Assembly (NCBI RefSeq): GCF_003664035.1
Contig: NZ_RCCK01000010.1
Location: 1,612,001 to 1,676,000 of the forward strand
Reading direction: 5' to 3'
DNA length: 64,000 nucleotides
Source of the DNA: Pedobacter alluvionis
GTDB lineage: Bacteria; Bacteroidota; Bacteroidia; Sphingobacteriales; Sphingobacteriaceae
A program made the translations under genes and the position numbers. The first letter of the stretch is position 1. Every line of letters begins with the position of its first letter. This document shows, piece after piece, positions 16,029 through 26,316 of the stretch. Under the pieces are notes generated by a model, which worked only from the letters and a program-made list of their open reading frames with translations, searched no databases and had not been told where the DNA came from.

Positions 16029-18485
16029 ATGAAAGCCCCGTTATTATATTGCTTCTGTTTTTTTATATCACTAAATGCCATTGCCCAAAAGGCTACAGTT
16101 AAGGGAATAGTGACTTCTCAGAATAGTCCTGTAGAAAATATTAACATTAAAATTTTAGGAACTAATCAGTCAACAAAATCTGGAAGTTCAGGTAGTTATC
16201 AATTCAACGGAATCCCTCCTGGGAATTGCGATCTGGTTTTTTCAGGCATCGGTTATCAGTCAAAGCGAATTAGAATAACTTTAAAAGGAGATACGACTTT
16301 GGTTAATGCTGACTTATTAAGTTTAGCATCAGATTTAAACGACGTGGTAATTACGGGGGTAAACCGGGCAACACAATTACGGAAAAGTCCTGTGCCTATT
16401 GCTGTACTTTCTAAAAAAACAATGGATCAAAATGTTAATACAAACCTGATAGAAGCCATTGTGAAAGGCGTGCCAGGAATTACAGCGGTTACCACGGGCC
16501 CAAATGTTTCTAAGCCTTTTATAAGGGGTTTAGGTTACAACCGTGTGTTAACTTTGTATGACGGTTTAAGGCAGGAAGGGCAGCAGTGGGGCGATGAACA
16601 TGGAATTGAGGTGGATGAATATGGCATTACGAGGGCTGAAGTTGTAAAAGGTCCGGCCAGTTTAACTTATGGTTCAGATGCATTGGCTGGAGTAATTAAT
16701 ATGATTCCTTATACGCCGAATTTTGAAGATGGAAAGTTGAAGGGAGATTTTACTGCAAATTACCAAAGTAATAATGGGATGATTGGTTCATCGCTCGGAT
16801 TGGCCTACATTAAAAACGATTGGAAATATACCTTTAGGGCGACCGGGAAAACAGCACATAATTACCAAAATAAAATTGATGGTTTGGTGTACGGAACAGC
16901 TTTTAGAGAATACAATTTATCTGCCAGTGCCAGAGTAGATAAGACCTGGGGTTTTACTAAAACAGCAATTACCTATTACGATAATTTGATGGAAATTCCT
17001 GATGGTAGCAGAGATTCTTTATCGAGACGATTTACCAGACAGGTTTTGGATGATGGAGACGATATTAAAAACAGACCTGTTGTGCCTGAAAGTGAATTGA
17101 ATACCTATTCCATCAATCCCTTGCATCAGCACATTCAACATTACCGTTTTTATAACACCAGTCAGTTTAAATTTGGAACGAGTGATTTAAATGTATTGAT
17201 TGGCGGACAGCAAAGCGTGAGGAGAGAGTATAACCACCCTACATTACCAAGTCAGGCAGGGCTTTATGTAGTGTTAAACACTTTTAATTACGATCTTAAA
17301 TACAATCTGCCAGACTTTGCCGGGATCGAAAGTACTATCGGGGTAAATGGTATGTACCAGGGAAACAGGAGCAAGGCCGCTACCGATTTTCCTATTCCCG
17401 ATTATGATCTTTTCGATATCGGTGCTTTTTATTTCGCAAAGAAATCGATGGGCAAGATAGATGTTTCCGGCGGAATCAGAATCGATAGAAGGAATATCAA
17501 TTGGGGCGATTTTTATGTAGGTACGAATGCACAAACGGGTTTCGGCGAACAGGTAAGCCCCAATAACCCCACCGGCAAGTTGCAGTTCCCTTCCTTCAAT
17601 AAAAACTATTATGGCTTATCAGGAAGCCTGGGCTTAACTTATAATATTTCAGAAAAACTTTTGATTAAAGCCAATATTGCAAGAGGGTACAGGGCTCCAA
17701 ATATTACAGAAATCGGTTCGAACGGCTTAGATCCAGGCGCACATATCGTGTATTTGGGTAACAGGACTTTTAAGCCTGAATTTAACCTTCAGGAAGATAT
17801 TGGCATTATTGCTTACTTAAAAGATGCTGATATTAGTGTAGAACTGTTTAATAACAACATTCAGAACTACATTTATCAATCGCGCTTAACTGATGCCAGC
17901 GGAAATCCGGTGGTTATTGTTCCTGGTAACTTAACCTATCAGTACCAACAATCAAAAGCCAGGTTATACGGTGCAGAGATTTCTGTAAATCTCCATCCAA
18001 GGGCTTTCAAATGGCTAAGTTTCAATAATAGTCTCGCTTATGTAGTCGGGTTGAACCAGAACCAGGAACTGTTAAATAAACATGGTAGAGACGCGAAATA
18101 TTTGCCTTTTATTCCGCCATTACAAGTGAGAACAGAGATCAAAGCAACAGCGCAAAAGCCTGTAGGTATTTTTGATAAACCTTATATTAAAATTGATGCT
18201 GCTTTTTTCGCTGATCAGGATAAATTTTATGCGCTGGATAATACGGAAACCTTTACCTCAGGTTATACTTTAATCAATGGTGGAATAGGGTCAGCGCTGA
18301 AAACAAGAAAAGGAAAAAACATCTGTGATATTTTTCTTCAGGCCGATAATATTTTCAATATCGCCTATCAATCAAATTTAAACAGGTTGAAGTATTTCGA
18401 ATATTATAACCGCTCGTCCAATGGCCGGTCAGGGATTTACAATATGGGCAGGAACCTAAGTTTTAAAGTTATAATACCAATTTAA
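16029..18485 (+). CDS. TonB-dependent outer-membrane receptor
   Basis: An 818-residue receptor. A signal peptide (cut near IAQ-K) is followed by a carboxypeptidase-D-like regulatory domain (about 22-100). The plug domain comes next (about 110-235: SPVPIAVLSKKTM, VPGITAV, EVVKGPASLTYGSDALAGVI). A C-terminal beta barrel ends in the aromatic strand LSFKVIIPI. The plug includes GQQWGDEHGIEVDEYG, a His/Asp/Glu-rich segment that could touch a metal or metal chelate. There is no SusD partner, which argues against glycan uptake. The promoter is overlapped by a palindrome, implying tight repression. I favour metal or siderophore uptake; the ligand is not known. Confidence 0.9.
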   Translation: MKAPLLYCFCFFISLNAIAQKATVKGIVTSQNSPVENINIKILGTNQSTKSGSSGSYQFNGIPPGNCDLVFSGIGYQSKRIRITLKGDTTLVNADLLSLASDLNDVVITGVNRATQLRKSPVPIAVLSKKTMDQNVNTNLIEAIVKGVPGITAVTTGPNVSKPFIRGLGYNRVLTLYDGLRQEGQQWGDEHGIEVDEYGITRAEVVKGPASLTYGSDALAGVINMIPYTPNFEDGKLKGDFTANYQSNNGMIGSSLGLAYIKNDWKYTFRATGKTAHNYQNKIDGLVYGTAFREYNLSASARVDKTWGFTKTAITYYDNLMEIPDGSRDSLSRRFTRQVLDDGDDIKNRPVVPESELNTYSINPLHQHIQHYRFYNTSQFKFGTSDLNVLIGGQQSVRREYNHPTLPSQAGLYVVLNTFNYDLKYNLPDFAGIESTIGVNGMYQGNRSKAATDFPIPDYDLFDIGAFYFAKKSMGKIDVSGGIRIDRRNINWGDFYVGTNAQTGFGEQVSPNNPTGKLQFPSFNKNYYGLSGSLGLTYNISEKLLIKANIARGYRAPNITEIGSNGLDPGAHIVYLGNRTFKPEFNLQEDIGIIAYLKDADISVELFNNNIQNYIYQSRLTDASGNPVVIVPGNLTYQYQQSKARLYGAEISVNLHPRAFKWLSFNNSLAYVVGLNQNQELLNKHGRDAKYLPFIPPLQVRTEIKATAQKPVGIFDKPYIKIDAAFFADQDKFYALDNTETFTSGYTLINGGIGSALKTRKGKNICDIFLQADNIFNIAYQSNLNRLKYFEYYNRSSNGRSGIYNMGRNLSFKVIIPI

Positions 18486-18631
18486 GAATGGAGGATAATA
18501 TGGATGATGGAAGATGTAAGAGGGGAGATGGATGACTATTAGGTGGACTTGCCCATTATCCATCTTACATGATTACATTTTCCATTTTTCTTTAGCGCCA
18601 TTAAACCTTTTTTCTGCCAGCCGTTCCATCT

Positions 18632-18703
<72 letters not shown>

Positions 18704-18767
18704 CCGATTATGCTCCATTTTTCCTACTTTTACCTCAACCATCTTACATGATAACATTTTACATCTA

Positions 18768-19208
18768 ATGGAACCATCTTTAAGCGAACAGCGTTTAACT
18801 TTTTTAAGGCAATCAATTGGCAAGGTAATTTCCAATTCGCCTTCAAACTTTATGAACTGGCTGGCTCCGGTTTTAATTAAAGCAGAACATGGTATCTTGG
18901 TGTGCCAGTATACCATCCGTAAAGAAATGACCAATCCTTATCAAATTTTGCATGGTGGTGTAACCGCAGGTATTATAGATGATTTAATTGGTGCCACTGT
19001 TTTTACGATGGGATTAAATGAACGGTATACAACGGTGAATAATTATATCGATTATTTTGCCACGGCCAGTGAAGGCGACGAAGTTATTGCAGAAACCTCG
19101 ATTGTAAAAAGAGGACGCACGATATTAAATCTGCAATGTGAAATATTTTTACCCTCAAAAAAGCGTTTAATTGCTAAAGGCTATTCCAATATGTTAAACA
19201 TAGGTTAA
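18768..19208 (+). CDS. PaaI-like acyl-CoA thioesterase
   Basis: A 146-residue hot-dog thioesterase of the PaaI/YbdB group. The family motif is NPYQILHGGVTAGIIDDLIG, with the His-Gly-Gly and the downstream acidic residue placed for catalysis. The C-terminal half has the expected RGRTILNLQCEIF strand. I start it at the ATG at 18768 (MEPSLSEQ). The same frame is open further left to 18633, but that part is made of the tandem repeat and the length there exceeds the family. It would cleave CoA thioesters, perhaps aromatic or medium-chain, in the cytoplasm. The copy number of the upstream repeat could affect its expression. Confidence 0.87.
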   Translation: MEPSLSEQRLTFLRQSIGKVISNSPSNFMNWLAPVLIKAEHGILVCQYTIRKEMTNPYQILHGGVTAGIIDDLIGATVFTMGLNERYTTVNNYIDYFATASEGDEVIAETSIVKRGRTILNLQCEIFLPSKKRLIAKGYSNMLNIG

Positions 19209-19308
19209 GTTTTTTCTGATAGTTTAAAGATTAATTATTAATTCCTTTAAATTAACGAAACATTCTCGTTTATAATTTGTTGTACATTAACCAAAAATAT
19301 AATGAGCC

Positions 19309-19548
19309 ATGTTAGAAAATTATTCCACCCTGCAATTCGATGTGAGAGGCAAAATTTTTAAGGGATTTTGCATGCGTATTCAAGATGATTTTCATGAAAC
19401 CTATGCCGTTGTTTTAGATGGCTATCATTCTTTCTGTATCTGGCTAGATAATAAAACAGAAAAATGGTGTGCTTCGAAAAACGTAGCAATTGATCCCGAT
19501 GCCATCGATGAAATTATCCACAGGATATCTATTCCTCAAACATCTTAA
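19309..19548 (+). CDS. Small hypothetical protein
   Basis: A 79-residue soluble protein with no signal peptide or membrane segment. I do not recognise it. It has a compact alpha/beta look (YSTLQFDVRGKIFKGFCMRI, YAVVLDGYHSFCIWLDNKT) and ends in an amphipathic helix. Three Cys residues are spaced too widely for a metal site. It lies 100 bases after the thioesterase on the same strand and stands alone. Codon use and lack of overlap with another gene support it as real. Confidence 0.6.
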   Translation: MLENYSTLQFDVRGKIFKGFCMRIQDDFHETYAVVLDGYHSFCIWLDNKTEKWCASKNVAIDPDAIDEIIHRISIPQTS

Positions 19549-19813
19549 TAATTTACCTAATAAAAATATTGTAGTATAAATCCTGTAGCTGGTCTGCAGG
19601 ATTATGCTGCTTTAATTTATATTTTCTCCTTTTTCCTGCGCTTATTTTGTCATTCTGAATGAAATAATCTTTAAATGAAGGCGAATTGAAAGATTTCCAA
19701 TTTTCCCGAAATGAATATCTCTGATGCCTAATGACTATTAAAACAGATTGCTTCGCTGGATGAAGAATCGGTTTCGCAAGGAGGTTGATACACCAATGAC
19801 TAATTAACGGACT

Positions 19814-21085
19814 TTACGCAAAAAACATATAACTAAGCGCTATGGCCGTACAAACTCCAACTAAATCGGCCAGTAACATTGAGCCAATGGCATAACGTGT
19901 ATTTTTTATGCCAACAGAACCGAAGTAAACCGCTACTACATAGAAAGTGGTATCAGAAGCACCTTGAAAAACCCCCGATAATTTACTTGCAAAAGAATCT
20001 GGTCCGCTTGAGATCATGGTGCTTACCATCATTCCACGCGCAGCACCGCCACTTAAAGGCCTGATTAAGGCTGTAGGTAATGCGTCAACAAATTTGGTGT
20101 CAGTTCCAAAAAATACAAACATGCTTTTAATTCCGCTCATGATCACATCAAAAGTCCCGCTGGTTCTCAGCATGCTTACCGCAACTAAAATTCCAACTAA
20201 ATAGGGGATAATTTTCAATGCGGTTTCAAATCCACCTTTGGCACCATCAATAAAAGCATCAAATACATCTATCTTTTTATATAATGCTCCTAATACGATC
20301 AATAAAAAGATCAGCAAAATTATTCCACCGCTTAATAAGCCTGAAAATGATTTTATACTTTCGGCATTTAACTTGCTCACATACCAAACCAGTAAGCCAA
20401 CTACTGCCGAGATACTTAATACCCAAGTAATGATAACAGGTTGAAATAAGTTTATTTTTTGTTTAAAAGATACGATGAGCATGGCAGCCATGGTACCAAC
20501 AAATGTTACAATTAAACAGGGAATGAAAATATCGGTTGGATCTTGTGCATTTTGAGTAGACCTGATGGCGATTACACTCACTGGAATTAAACATAAACCT
20601 GCAGCGTGTAAGCATAAAAACATGATCTGCGAATTACTGGCAACGTCCTTATTTGGATTAAGCTCTTGTAAACTTTCCATCGCCTTTATACCAAATGGTG
20701 TAGCCGCGTTATCTAAACCTAATAAATTGGCTGAGAAATTCATAATCATGTGCCCCATCGACGGATGCCCCTTTGGGATTTCGGGAAAAAGTTTCGAGAA
20801 AAAAGGGCCAATAATCCTGGACAATAAACGGATACCGCCTGCTTTTTCGGCGATGCTCATTAGCCCCATAAATAAAGCCAATGTTCCGATTAATTTAATG
20901 CAAAGGTCAACCGCAATCCAGCAGGTTTCAATGATGCCATCTAATTTTAAAGGGTTTAATGGGTCAGATGATTTACCGATGACCATCCAGTTAAAAATAT
21001 CGCTATGTCCGAAAAAGAAACATTTAATACTCGCTACAACGATAGCCACAATAATAAACGCTGACCAGATTCTGCTTAATGCCAT
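19814..21085 (-). CDS. SpmA-SpmB fusion, nucleoside-recognition (Gate) domain membrane protein
   Basis: A 423-residue inner-membrane protein that joins in one chain what are two proteins in spore formers. The N-terminal half (about 1-210) matches SpmA, with FSANLLGLDNAATPFGIKAM. The C-terminal half (about 225-423) matches SpmB, with ALIRPLSGGAARGMM and FQGASDTTFYV. Each half has Gate-type paired hydrophobic segments. In Bacillus the pair affects spore core dehydration; here there is no sporulation, so a transport or gating role for a small solute is more likely. It is a single-gene unit. The upstream T-rich stretch shows no obvious -33/-7 pair. Confidence 0.9.
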   Translation of the reverse strand: MALSRIWSAFIIVAIVVASIKCFFFGHSDIFNWMVIGKSSDPLNPLKLDGIIETCWIAVDLCIKLIGTLALFMGLMSIAEKAGGIRLLSRIIGPFFSKLFPEIPKGHPSMGHMIMNFSANLLGLDNAATPFGIKAMESLQELNPNKDVASNSQIMFLCLHAAGLCLIPVSVIAIRSTQNAQDPTDIFIPCLIVTFVGTMAAMLIVSFKQKINLFQPVIITWVLSISAVVGLLVWYVSKLNAESIKSFSGLLSGGIILLIFLLIVLGALYKKIDVFDAFIDGAKGGFETALKIIPYLVGILVAVSMLRTSGTFDVIMSGIKSMFVFFGTDTKFVDALPTALIRPLSGGAARGMMVSTMISSGPDSFASKLSGVFQGASDTTFYVVAVYFGSVGIKNTRYAIGSMLLADLVGVCTAIALSYMFFA

Positions 21086-21229
21086 TAGGGTTGTGTAGTT
21101 TTATTTGAAGCCGTTAAAATACCTTTTTTAGTCGAAACTTCATAGAAGAGAGTTTGGAGTTCAGAGTTACTGGCGATAGCCCTATACGATTCAATAGTAG
21201 TAATGAATTTATAGTAATTTATCCAACGA

Positions 21230-21267
21230 AAAAATCCATGATACATATTACTTGTATCATGGATTTA
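21230..21267 (-). terminator. Terminator of the S9 peptidase gene
   Basis: AAATCCATGATAC and GTATCATGGATTT form a perfect 13-bp stem with a nine-base loop. On the minus strand it is followed by a T run (TTTTTTCG). It lies 78 bases past the peptidase stop. Confidence 0.85.
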
Positions 21268-21344
21268 GATTCTTAGTTGTCAATGTTGGATTGTCATTTT
21301 CTGAATTAGCACTCCAAACTCCCAACGCCAAACTCCTAACTCAG

Positions 21345-24203
21345 CTAAGGTTTATCATCCGTTAATTCAAAACCCCATGTTTTTCCTTTTTCGGTAGCAG
21401 GAATTCCACTTGTCATCCAGGCCGGAGCTTTCGCACCTTTTAAGTAATAGTCGAAAAATTGTTGTTCCCGGATTTGAATATCCTTGCGGTTCTGGCGTTG
21501 AACCAGGTTGTGCGCTTCACCATTGTAATTTAACATCCAAACGGGTTTGCCTAAACGACGCAGGCCTGTAAACATTTCGATCCCCTGATACCAAGGCACA
21601 GCACCATCTGCATCATTAGCCATGATCACCACAGGTGTATTAACTTTCGGTAACATAAATAATGGTGAATTCTCAATATATAATTCAGGTTTTTCCCAAA
21701 GTGTTGCACCGATACGGCTTTGTGTTTTCTCGTACTGGAACTGACGGTTCATACCGGTTTCCCAACGGATACCCCCATAAGCCGAAGTCATATTCACCAC
21801 AGGTGCACCCGCCCAGGCTGCTGCATACATGTTATTTTGCGTAATGAGATAGGCTACCTGATAACCACCCCAGCTTTGACCCTGGATGCCGATTTTACTA
21901 CCATCTACCCAGCTGTTTTTTTTCAGACTTTCCACACCTGAATTGATGAATTCAACTGCTGATTTACCTGGATGACCAGTTTCATAACTAATATCGGGTG
22001 CGAAAACTAAATATCCGTTACTCACGAAATAAGAAATGTTTAGGCGCGAAGGAGTAGGAGCCGGCGCTTGATAAGTATATAACCCATCCGTTAGTTTTTC
22101 GTAGAAATAAGCAATCATCGGATGCTTCTTATTTGGATCGAAATTTTCGGGTTTATACAAAATACCTTCGGCTTTATAACCCTTTGGTGTAGTCCACTTA
22201 ACCAGCTCAGCCGTGCCCCAATTGTAGTCTTTTTGTTGAGGATTGGTATTGCTTAATTTGGTTTCCGTTTTGAAATCGGTGGTGATATAAACATTCGGCG
22301 ATTCTACATAACTGGCTTTATCGTAAATGTAAATATCAGCATCTTTAGCTTTTACCAGGTTGGAATATTTAAATTTAGCCATTACAACCAGTTCAGGTGC
22401 TTTAGCTGAACCTACGCTGGTGTGGTAAAAACCATTTTCTTTTGTCAAATTGTTAAAGCCATCTAACCAGACCGTTTCGTTTGCTTTTACAAATTTGCTG
22501 TCTGCATTGCGTTCAAACCTGTTATCCTGTTCTACTCTTTCGTAACGGAAAGTAAGGTTATTGGCTCTTCCGAAACCGGCAGTAATGTTTTTTGGTGCCG
22601 TTTTTCCATCTGGAGAGAACGACCAGATATCATATTTATCGTAAATCAATACGGCTTTATCACCTTCAGTCCAGGTGGCTAAACCATAAGCAGAAGGTAA
22701 GTCAGGTACATCATTTTCTTCATTAACAAATTTTTCTGTTAATCCGGTTGTTAGTACAGTTAATTTGCCTGTGGTTATGTTATAAGTATTCCAGCTACCC
22801 GCTTTTCTATCAAAATATAAAACGTAGTTTCCGCCAGGAGAAGCCATGGCATATCCGCTTAAATTATCAATGATTTTCTTTTTCTGACCATTTTTAGTGT
22901 CAACTAAATAGTAATCTTTTGTGGTAGAACCGCTCCATTGCGATTCGATCCTACGGCCATAGTCTGTAGATGCTAAAACCACATTTGCATCACCTTCCGC
23001 AACCATATTGGCATCAGGTAGTTTTAGATCTGTTAATGGAATTACTTTAGGATCGCTACTGTAAACATCAATAACGGATAAATAACTTTTTTTGCTGTCC
23101 CTGTCCGCATTTTTAAGCTGCATCGGCTGCAGGTAATCGTCTTTGTAGTTCCAAACATCAACTTTGGCCACTTCGAAATCTACGATTGTAGTGTCTTTTG
23201 GCTTTTTAATGGGAGAGATGCCAAAAAATAATTTCTTGCCGTCTTTACTAAAAGTAATTTTACCATCGCCATTAACCGACCATTTTGCAGGCAGTCCGGG
23301 CATATCAAAATCAACCAGTATCTGCGCTGTATCGAGTGTTAAAGAGTTGTAATAAATATTGTAATCTTTTATTTCTTGTTTCTCCGGACTTTGCTCACCC
23401 ACAAAAGCAATATGTTCGCTTTCCTCATCAAAAGTGAAGTTTTTAAAACTTCCTTTCCCTTTAATCAAGGTTTTTAATATGCCTTTTTCTGTATTTAGTA
23501 AGAATACACCCTGAGGGGCCGTTTTGTCTTTTTTAGATCCACTGCAGGCAAAAACCAACTGTTTGCCGTCTTTACTGAAATAATAATCGGTAACGAATTT
23601 ATAGGTTTTATCTGTGCCTGTTAAAAGGTTTTTCACTACCAGATCGGTTCCTTCTTCGGTTTTGCTTTTTCCCGCAGGTTCATCATCGGCAAAATCAGTT
23701 TCGCCATCTTTTTTCTCAGCAGGTTTTACTGTTTTCTTTGCCGTATCTGGTTTTTCAGTTAAATAGGCCATTACCCCAGCGCCTTCTTCAGGGAATTTGA
23801 AAGATTTTACCCTTGCTACTTTTGTAACAGCACTGGTAGTAAGGTTGGCAATGCCCAACGAGTCTTTTGGTAATTCATCTGTCTTTTTCTTTTTAATTTT
23901 AGCCTGACGTAAGTCTTTATTTAAAGGACGGATGTTAAATGCTGCGAACTTAGAATCGTTGCTAAATTGCGAGTTCATCCCTCTTGGGATATTTATCTTT
24001 GCATTCGTTTTAACATTAGTAAGGTATAATTGTGCATCTCCTTCTTGTTGTAAGATGCTGTACATAGCCCATTGACCATTATTTGATAATTGCTTTGTGC
24101 CTACTGATTCCCAGGTATCATATACCGAATGATCTAAAGGTTTCTTTTGTGCGTAGGCAAAGCTGACAACGAAAAACAGAATAATAGTTAGTCTCTTTTG
24201 CAT
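21345..24203 (-). CDS. Secreted S9-family prolyl oligopeptidase-like peptidase
   Basis: A 952-residue exported serine peptidase. The signal peptide ends near SFAYAQ. Residues about 30-640 form the WD40-like or propeller part, with a low-complexity Lys/Glu/Asp insert near 145-195. The C-terminal alpha/beta hydrolase (about 660-940) has the catalytic Ser777 in GQSWGGYQ, the Asp at 864/866 in NDADGAVPW and His898 in GEAHNL. Other S9 enzymes remove dipeptides or small peptides from peptides in the periplasm, and this one is expected to do the same. It is longer than typical 700-residue family members because of the insert. It stands as a single-gene unit with its own terminator. Confidence 0.92.
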   Translation of the reverse strand: MQKRLTIILFFVVSFAYAQKKPLDHSVYDTWESVGTKQLSNNGQWAMYSILQQEGDAQLYLTNVKTNAKINIPRGMNSQFSNDSKFAAFNIRPLNKDLRQAKIKKKKTDELPKDSLGIANLTTSAVTKVARVKSFKFPEEGAGVMAYLTEKPDTAKKTVKPAEKKDGETDFADDEPAGKSKTEEGTDLVVKNLLTGTDKTYKFVTDYYFSKDGKQLVFACSGSKKDKTAPQGVFLLNTEKGILKTLIKGKGSFKNFTFDEESEHIAFVGEQSPEKQEIKDYNIYYNSLTLDTAQILVDFDMPGLPAKWSVNGDGKITFSKDGKKLFFGISPIKKPKDTTIVDFEVAKVDVWNYKDDYLQPMQLKNADRDSKKSYLSVIDVYSSDPKVIPLTDLKLPDANMVAEGDANVVLASTDYGRRIESQWSGSTTKDYYLVDTKNGQKKKIIDNLSGYAMASPGGNYVLYFDRKAGSWNTYNITTGKLTVLTTGLTEKFVNEENDVPDLPSAYGLATWTEGDKAVLIYDKYDIWSFSPDGKTAPKNITAGFGRANNLTFRYERVEQDNRFERNADSKFVKANETVWLDGFNNLTKENGFYHTSVGSAKAPELVVMAKFKYSNLVKAKDADIYIYDKASYVESPNVYITTDFKTETKLSNTNPQQKDYNWGTAELVKWTTPKGYKAEGILYKPENFDPNKKHPMIAYFYEKLTDGLYTYQAPAPTPSRLNISYFVSNGYLVFAPDISYETGHPGKSAVEFINSGVESLKKNSWVDGSKIGIQGQSWGGYQVAYLITQNNMYAAAWAGAPVVNMTSAYGGIRWETGMNRQFQYEKTQSRIGATLWEKPELYIENSPLFMLPKVNTPVVIMANDADGAVPWYQGIEMFTGLRRLGKPVWMLNYNGEAHNLVQRQNRKDIQIREQQFFDYYLKGAKAPAWMTSGIPATEKGKTWGFELTDDKP

Positions 24204-24435
24204 TTTTAAATTTATTAATTTGTTGGTTGAGATTTAATCTTCTAAAATTGGAATTTTTTAGCTTATTAGGAAACTTGTATACCAAATTTTACAATAAAAA
24301 AGGGAATTGGAAAGGTAAAACGTAAGATGGGATTTGTAAGAAGTCTGGGAGCGGAGGAACGAAGTTTAAGCTTTCCAGAATTAACGCCTAACGCCATGCG
24401 CTTAGTGCTCTTAGCTCAACGCCCTCTGCTCAAAA

Positions 24436-24474
24436 CTAAAAACCCTCAATCACTTTAAGCAATTGAGGGTTTTC
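24436..24474 (-). terminator. Terminator of the pyrG-yidC operon
   Basis: AACCCTCAAT and ATTGAGGGTT form a 10-bp stem. On the minus strand it is followed by a T-rich tail (TTTTTAGTTTTG). It starts about 20 bases past the yidC stop. Confidence 0.85.
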
Positions 24475-24490
24475 TTATAAAAAGGATAAA

Positions 24491-26296
24491 TTACTTTTTA
24501 GCTTGTTGTTGCTGACGCATATAGTCATCTAAACGCTGTTGAAATTTAGATTTTTTCTTTTTCTCGTCAGCTGGTCTGGCTTTGTTTTGCTGGATTAGCG
24601 CATGAATTTTATCGTCGTCAACCATTTTACGGATTAAGAATTGCTGTCCGAAAGTCATTAAGTTGGCTAAGAAATAATAATAGTTTAATCCGGCAGGGTA
24701 GCTGTTCAATACCCCTAAGAAAATAACCGGCATAATATAACCGATGTATTTCATTTGGCCTGTTGCTCCAGAAACCTGGTTATTGAAATAAGTCATAATT
24801 AATGTAGAGATGGTCATCAATACACACATTAAACTTAAGTGATCGCCAATTTGAGGGATTTTTACGCCAAATTTGATAAACTCATCATAGGTTGATAAAT
24901 CTTTCATCCACAAGAAACTTTCACCGCGTAGCTCGAATAAGTTCGGGAAAAAGAAGAAGAAGGCCATTACCAAAGGCAGCTGTAATACCATTGGCAAACA
25001 TCCACCCAAAGGATTTACACCTGCTTTCTTATATAGTTTTAAATATTCCTGTTGAACCAATGTTGGGTTATCTTCACCTACTTTAGCTTTAATTTCATCC
25101 ATTTCTGGTTTCAATACACGCATTTTAGCCATTGATAGGTATGACTTGTAAGTAAGTGGTGATAAAGCAAGTTTTAACAAAATGGTTAATACCAAAATGA
25201 TTAAACCGTAGTTCCAGCCAAAGCTGTTTAAGAAGTTAAATACCGGTAATACAATAAAGCGGTTAATGTATTTTAAAGGCCAGTAACCCATATCAACCTG
25301 CTGCTCTAAATCATAACCTTGTGCTTTTAGGGCAGAGAATTTGTTGGTTCCGAAATAGAATTCCATTTCATAAGCCTGGTTAGCCGTATGCGCATAAGGC
25401 AATTGCATATTGGCATCATAAAACTTCACCTGTCCAGGAGCCGTTGGGATTTTAACCTCTAAACTTCCCTTTTCGAAAGCTTGTTTAGAGATTAAAGAAG
25501 CTGAGAAAAAGTGTTGTTTAAAAGAGAACCATTGGATTTTACCTTTCGATAATTCTTCTTTCTCATCTTTCGAAACGCTTAAGTGGTTTACATCGCCATC
25601 TAAATATTTGTAGTATGGTGTAGAATACCGGTGTTCACTATCGAGTGATTTTTCTTGTTGTAATAAGATAGTCGACCAATTTAAACCAATAGTATTACCT
25701 GCAATTACCTGTTGTAAACCAACTAAATTAACATTGAAAGCTACGTTGTTGCTTAAGGCCTTTAAATCGTAAACATATTCTACGTAAGCATTAGCGCCAT
25801 AGTTGGCACGCATGGTAACCGTATTGCCTGTTTTTGTCGAGGTAAAATATAAATCGTTGGTATTAATTACTTTACCAGCTACATTTAAATTTAAGCCAAA
25901 CTTGTTTTCGCTACCAGCAAATAAAATAAGTGGTTTACCGGTAAAGGTTTTCTGTCCTTTAACTTCAACAGATGTAATTTTACCACCTTTATTGCTTAAA
26001 GTGATTAATAATTTTTCGTTTTCCAGAACCGTATTGGCTTCAGTACCCGTTAAAGCAGTGCCAAAAGGGCCTTTTAGGGCTAAAGAATCTACAGCTGGGT
26101 TAGCAATCGCAGCAGTTTTTGTTGTGTCTTTTTGAATTGGGCTAACGCCAATCTTTTTTAGTGAATCGGCTCTTTTTGTAGAGTCGATTCTTACTTGTTC
26201 TCTTTTTACTTCAGCTTCATTTGGCTTCAAAAAGTAGAATGATCCTGCCAAAATGATCATGATCAGGAACAGTCCTGTGAAGGTATTTCTATCCAT
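24491..26296 (-). CDS. yidC: Membrane protein insertase YidC
   Basis: A 601-residue YidC/Oxa1 insertase of the long Gram-negative type. The first membrane segment (TGLFLIMIILAGSFYFL) precedes a large periplasmic beta-sandwich domain (about 60-340). The conserved C-terminal core has FNFLNSFGWNYGLIILVLTILLKL, the hydrophilic-groove region (LKPEMDEIKAKVGEDNPTL), and NPLGGCLPMVLQLPLVMAFF. The tail is a basic KKKKSKFQQRLDDYMRQQQQ, as usual for ribosome contact. It inserts membrane proteins with or without SecYEG. It follows pyrG after 20 bases on the same strand and the pair shares a terminator. Confidence 0.97.
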   Translation of the reverse strand: MDRNTFTGLFLIMIILAGSFYFLKPNEAEVKREQVRIDSTKRADSLKKIGVSPIQKDTTKTAAIANPAVDSLALKGPFGTALTGTEANTVLENEKLLITLSNKGGKITSVEVKGQKTFTGKPLILFAGSENKFGLNLNVAGKVINTNDLYFTSTKTGNTVTMRANYGANAYVEYVYDLKALSNNVAFNVNLVGLQQVIAGNTIGLNWSTILLQQEKSLDSEHRYSTPYYKYLDGDVNHLSVSKDEKEELSKGKIQWFSFKQHFFSASLISKQAFEKGSLEVKIPTAPGQVKFYDANMQLPYAHTANQAYEMEFYFGTNKFSALKAQGYDLEQQVDMGYWPLKYINRFIVLPVFNFLNSFGWNYGLIILVLTILLKLALSPLTYKSYLSMAKMRVLKPEMDEIKAKVGEDNPTLVQQEYLKLYKKAGVNPLGGCLPMVLQLPLVMAFFFFFPNLFELRGESFLWMKDLSTYDEFIKFGVKIPQIGDHLSLMCVLMTISTLIMTYFNNQVSGATGQMKYIGYIMPVIFLGVLNSYPAGLNYYYFLANLMTFGQQFLIRKMVDDDKIHALIQQNKARPADEKKKKSKFQQRLDDYMRQQQQAKK

Positions 26297-26316
26297 TATT
26301 TATGTATATACTGCTT

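Noticed and set aside
19579..19603. AATCCTG/CAGGATT hairpin
   Set aside because: No T run follows, so it is not a terminator, and the arms are too short to call a repeat.
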